Source of the DNA: Plasmodium malariae
Taxonomy: Eukaryota; Apicomplexa; Aconoidasida; Haemosporida; Plasmodiidae
DNA: 64,000 nucleotides
Reading direction: 5' to 3'
NCBI RefSeq assembly: GCF_900090045.1
Contig: NC_041785.1
Span: forward strand, 2,376,001 to 2,440,000
Under the pieces are notes generated by a model. It was not told where the DNA came from. It did not search any database and saw only the letters and a program-made list of their open reading frames with translations. Both the position numbers and the translations under genes were made by a program. Positions 60,601 to 64,000 of the stretch are shown piece after piece. Each line of letters starts with the position of its first letter. Within the stretch, counting starts at the first letter, position 1.

Positions 60601-63600
60601 AGTAACGGTAGTATCATTAACGACATTGGCATTAATGGTAGTGGTATTGGCATTGATGGTGCTTCATACTGTAAGAACAAGGAGGGAAGTAATACATACA
60701 ACAATGAAAATGAAAGGAATGAGCGTCTAATGAATCTGAGGAGCACGAGGAGTAGAAATAAAGCAGCCAAGAGTGACAATACGAATGTTATTACTAATAG
60801 CATTACGAATGGCATTACGAATGGCAGTGTGAACGACAATGTAAATAATCAGTACAAACAGGAGAATAATAGTACTAATTTAATGCAAAACAGCATGGTC
60901 GAATTTGTTGAAAACCCCAGGGGATATAGAGTACCTTATCAATATCGTTCCCAAAATTATTATGAATATTTTGAAGTACCATTAAATTCAAATAAATGTT
61001 TTGAAATGGAACAAAGGTATTATGCAAATTTGTTCTCTTTACATATATTGGCAGTAGGATGGAATGTTAATAAAAATGATAAGATTGAAAATTACATGCA
61101 TGCATTATCTGATCCGTCTTTTCAAAACATACCTATGAAAAACTCTTTTTGTAATTCTGTAAATAGTCCCCCTTTTGATATATCTTTGTACAATGATAAA
61201 GTAAATTGCAATTTAGTAGATGGAAAAGAAGGAGTTAACCCTAATGTATTGGAGAATAATTCTCCCTATTTTTCCAGCAATTGTAAAAATGTGTTCAATA
61301 ATTATAGTAATAGTAATGATAGTAATAGTAACGATAGTAATAGTAATGATAGTAATAGTAATGATAGTAATAGTAATAATTGTGCTAGTAGTAACAATAG
61401 TGCGAATGGTAGTAATAATAATAATAATTATTATTATTATTATAATTATAATAATGGTGGTAATTACTGCTTTAATATCAACAGTGGGGATCATACCCTA
61501 GTTAATGCTAGTGAATCTATGTACAACTGTACCAATGCACTAAACCCAGTGGACGGTACAGCTAATTTTAAGGATGCCCCTTTTCTGATGGATGCAATTG
61601 AGCTAAATACTGTAAGTAGTGTAAACCATGCAAATGAGATGAACAACGGCAACGATGTAAATGACGTACACAATTTGAAAAAGATCAACGACGTGAACGA
61701 AATGAATGACTTAAAGGATATGAACTACTACAATGATGTTACCCCTTTTGGCGATAGGAAAAATTCTTGCAATGTAAGCAACCTGATGGAGAGTTCGAAC
61801 GATATAAGCAATGTTAACGGTGTTAATAGTTTGAATAATGTAAATACGATGGAAAATGAAAATAATATAAACCATTTAAGCAGAGCACAAGATTTGAATT
61901 GTGTGAATGGCATGAATCGAACAGATCAAACGACAAATGTAAACGAATCAGTCAGCATGAATGATTGGAACAGCATGGACAATATGAGCGGTATAAACGG
62001 TATGAGCGACATTAACAGTATATACTCTATGAGCAATATTAATAATTTTACATTCATGAACAATGTCAATAATAATAGGGGTGTAGGTAATGTAAATAGT
62101 TTAAACTTGGACAACATGAATAACATAAACAATTTGAAAAACGTAAATCACACGGAAGCTGTGAACAATATGCACGATCAGAATGATATGACTACGTTAA
62201 GTGGTGCGTATCATTTAAATCGGTTAGGTGAGTTGAATAATGAACCAGATGGGAATTATCGTATTAGCAATTACCACGATGTAGACATTGCCAATGATAA
62301 AAGTAATACGAATAATATGAACAGTATGAACAGTATGAACAGTGGGACGAATCTAAGGAATTTTGGCTATATGAATAGCGTGAGCAATTTGGGGTGCATA
62401 AATGATATTTCAAATGATGACAATGTTTTTAAAGATTTAGAAAATTCAAAGAAGGTGAACGAAGTTAACATATTGCATTTGGGAGGTGTTGATTTTAGTC
62501 ATATGAATAATTACCATAATTCTTTAAATCCTATAGAAATAAATAATAAAAAGAATGTAAATACAGCTATTGATGATAATAATTGTACACAATTGACATA
62601 TGATAACATAAACAGTTACGTAGACATGAACAGTCAAGTATGTTATCCGAGGAGTGAGGAAAGGAATAAATCAATGAGTTGTACGAAAAGCATAAACCTA
62701 CCAGATAGGAGCAGCATGAACGCTATAAGCGGCTTGAACGGTGTGAACGATATGAATAAAATGAACGATATGAATAAAATGAACGATATGAATAAAATGA
62801 ACGATATGAACGATATGAATAAAATGAACGATATGAACGATATGAATAATATGAACGATATGAACGATATGTACGATATGAACGATATGAATAATATGAA
62901 CGATATGAACGATATGAATAATATGAACGATATGAACGATATGTACGATATGAACGATATGAATAATATGAACGATATGAGCGCTAACTTGGACTATAAT
63001 AAAAGTGTGGGTGTATATCATCGTCCCATGAATAATGGAGGCAGTATGATGTACTTAGACAATTCGGGCATGACCTCCTATGGTGATATGTTTGCGTTAA
63101 ATGATGACTACAGTTTGATAGGCCAAGTAAATAGCGATATAAAAGAAAATAGTGGAAATAATGAAAATGATCAAAATGATGAACGTGAACAAGATAGTCA
63201 GAATATATATGAGGTAACAACATGTACTGACAGAATGGACAATTATTACCATGGTAATAACAAAAATTGTACTATTTCTTTTAATAATATTGGTGGGAAG
63301 GAATATTACTCAAGTATTCCTTACGAGTTAAGAGATATTAAGAAATTAGATTATGATAATGATGATGGTGGTGGTGTCTTGTGTACTAGTTTAGAGAGTC
63401 CAAACGAAATAATAAACAATGATCGTAATGATTTGCTTATGATAAGTCGCGATAATGATTCCAATAATAACACAAATGAGTACATAATTAATAATGCCAG
63501 TTTAATTGCCCCGAATGACAAGCTGCTAATTGATAAGAGTGAATCGCTTTCAGCCATTACAAATATAAAATGTGGTGAAAACAAAAGTGTGTTTACCAAC

Positions 63601-63608
63601 CGTTCCAC

Positions 63609-63639
<31 letters not shown>

Positions 63640-63672
63640 TAATACTACTAATACTACTACTAATAATAATAA

Positions 63673-63707
<35 letters not shown>

Positions 63708-64000
63708 ATACTACTACTAATACTACTACTAATACTACTACTACTACTAATAATAATAATAATAATAAAGATGAAAATGAATTAAATGTAGAGGAATCAT
63801 CGCCTTTATCGCTTCAGTCCGCTTTTACAATGAAGTATAGCACCCAAGCATATTCGAAGCGGAATGAAGCGGGTCAACATATAGGGATGGAATATATTTA
63901 CTATAATGATTGTACTCGTGTAAATAGTGATGCAAACAGCGGTGTGCATAATGCTAACAACGATGCGAAGAACGATGAGAAGAACGATGAGAAGAACGAT
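57616..64000 (+). CDS. SIP2: ApiAP2 transcription factor SIP2 (tandem AP2 domains), 3' end off window, apparent frameshift
   Basis: ATG at 57616. Two tandem AP2 DNA-binding domains lie at about residues 122-176 (CLVVEWYENDVRREQRISYK) and 185-252 (EWRVEWIDNGIPMNARWSCK), followed by a basic tail with KINVYMKKNTKRRNKVK. This tandem arrangement near the N-terminus of a very long Asn-rich protein is that of SIP2, which in P. falciparum binds SPE2 motifs in subtelomeric heterochromatin. A non-repetitive segment at about 1093-1178 (MVEFVENPRGYRVPYQYRSQ, then LHILAVGWNVNKND) is probably a second conserved domain. Coding repeats are at 59397-59580 and 62745-62985. The frame stops at 63640-63642 in an AAT/ACT microsatellite, but an open Asn/Lys-rich frame continues to the window end shifted by one base. 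Confidence 0.87.
59397..59580. repeat. Coding 30-nt tandem repeat in SIP2
   Basis: Six copies of a 10-residue unit NNCNDMNSAG (30 nt), differing by single bases; likely length-polymorphic. Confidence 0.9.
62745..62985. repeat. Coding 9-nt tandem array (NDM/NKM/NNM) in SIP2
   Basis: Runs of AACGATATG, AATAAAATG and AATAATATG in higher-order blocks give about 80 residues of Asn-Asp-Met repeats. Confidence 0.9.
63606..63768. repeat. AAT/ACT trinucleotide microsatellite carrying the SIP2 frame break
   Basis: (AAT)9 AAC is followed by TAATACT...: one base out of register with the downstream (AAT/ACT)n, which then runs without stop into DENELNVEESSPLSLQSAF. This looks like one extra base, or two missing, in a homogeneous array. 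Confidence 0.85.

Noticed and set aside
57631..63608. Minus-strand frames across SIP2
   Set aside because: Antisense shadows of its Asn/Met/Asp repeats.

Overview
The window is nuclear DNA of a malaria parasite (Plasmodium). Reasons: extreme A+T content, poly-A/T and TA tracts between genes, long asparagine-rich low-complexity inserts inside otherwise conserved proteins, many short AT-rich GT..AG introns, and apicomplexan-specific families (ApiAP2, RAP, GILP). Gene content and order match, from memory, the P. falciparum chromosome 6 block between the ApiAP2 factor SIP2 and the Aurora-related kinase ARK1, here inverted. The base composition and lineage-specific repeats argue against P. falciparum itself; a species such as P. 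malariae or P. ovale would fit, but the species cannot be fixed from the window.

Layout, left to right. ARK1 (-) runs off the left edge. A six-exon acylphosphatase-like gene (+) diverges from it, with a long imperfect hairpin between them. A multi-KH RNA-binding protein (-) follows. Then comes a 5 kb repeat-rich gap with several protein-like islands, including a candidate zinc-type ribosomal protein bL33 (-). Next are organellar ribosomal protein uL24 (-), a small multi-exon putative membrane protein (+), a RAP-domain organelle RNA-binding protein (+), a glyoxalase-I-like apicoplast protein GILP in six exons (+), a ZRANB3-type SNF2 helicase-HNH protein (-), a giant GYF-domain protein with three extra C-terminal exons (-), and a 4.3 kb AT-rich gap. 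The right part holds a 45-residue three-exon microprotein (-), a secreted coiled-coil protein (-), a 781-residue conserved protein (-), mitochondrial ribosomal protein mL41 in three exons (-), exons of a small unidentified gene (+), and SIP2 (+), which runs off the right edge and carries an apparent frameshift in an AAT/ACT microsatellite.

Functional themes: organelle gene expression (RAP protein, uL24, mL41, probable bL33, apicoplast GILP), post-transcriptional control (KH and GYF proteins), genome maintenance (SNF2-HNH), transcription or chromosome-end biology (SIP2) and mitosis (ARK1). Several genes were rebuilt exon by exon; the splice phases close in every rebuilt model, but all splice sites are read by eye and have no transcript support. 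I found no tRNA, rRNA, CRISPR or transposon.
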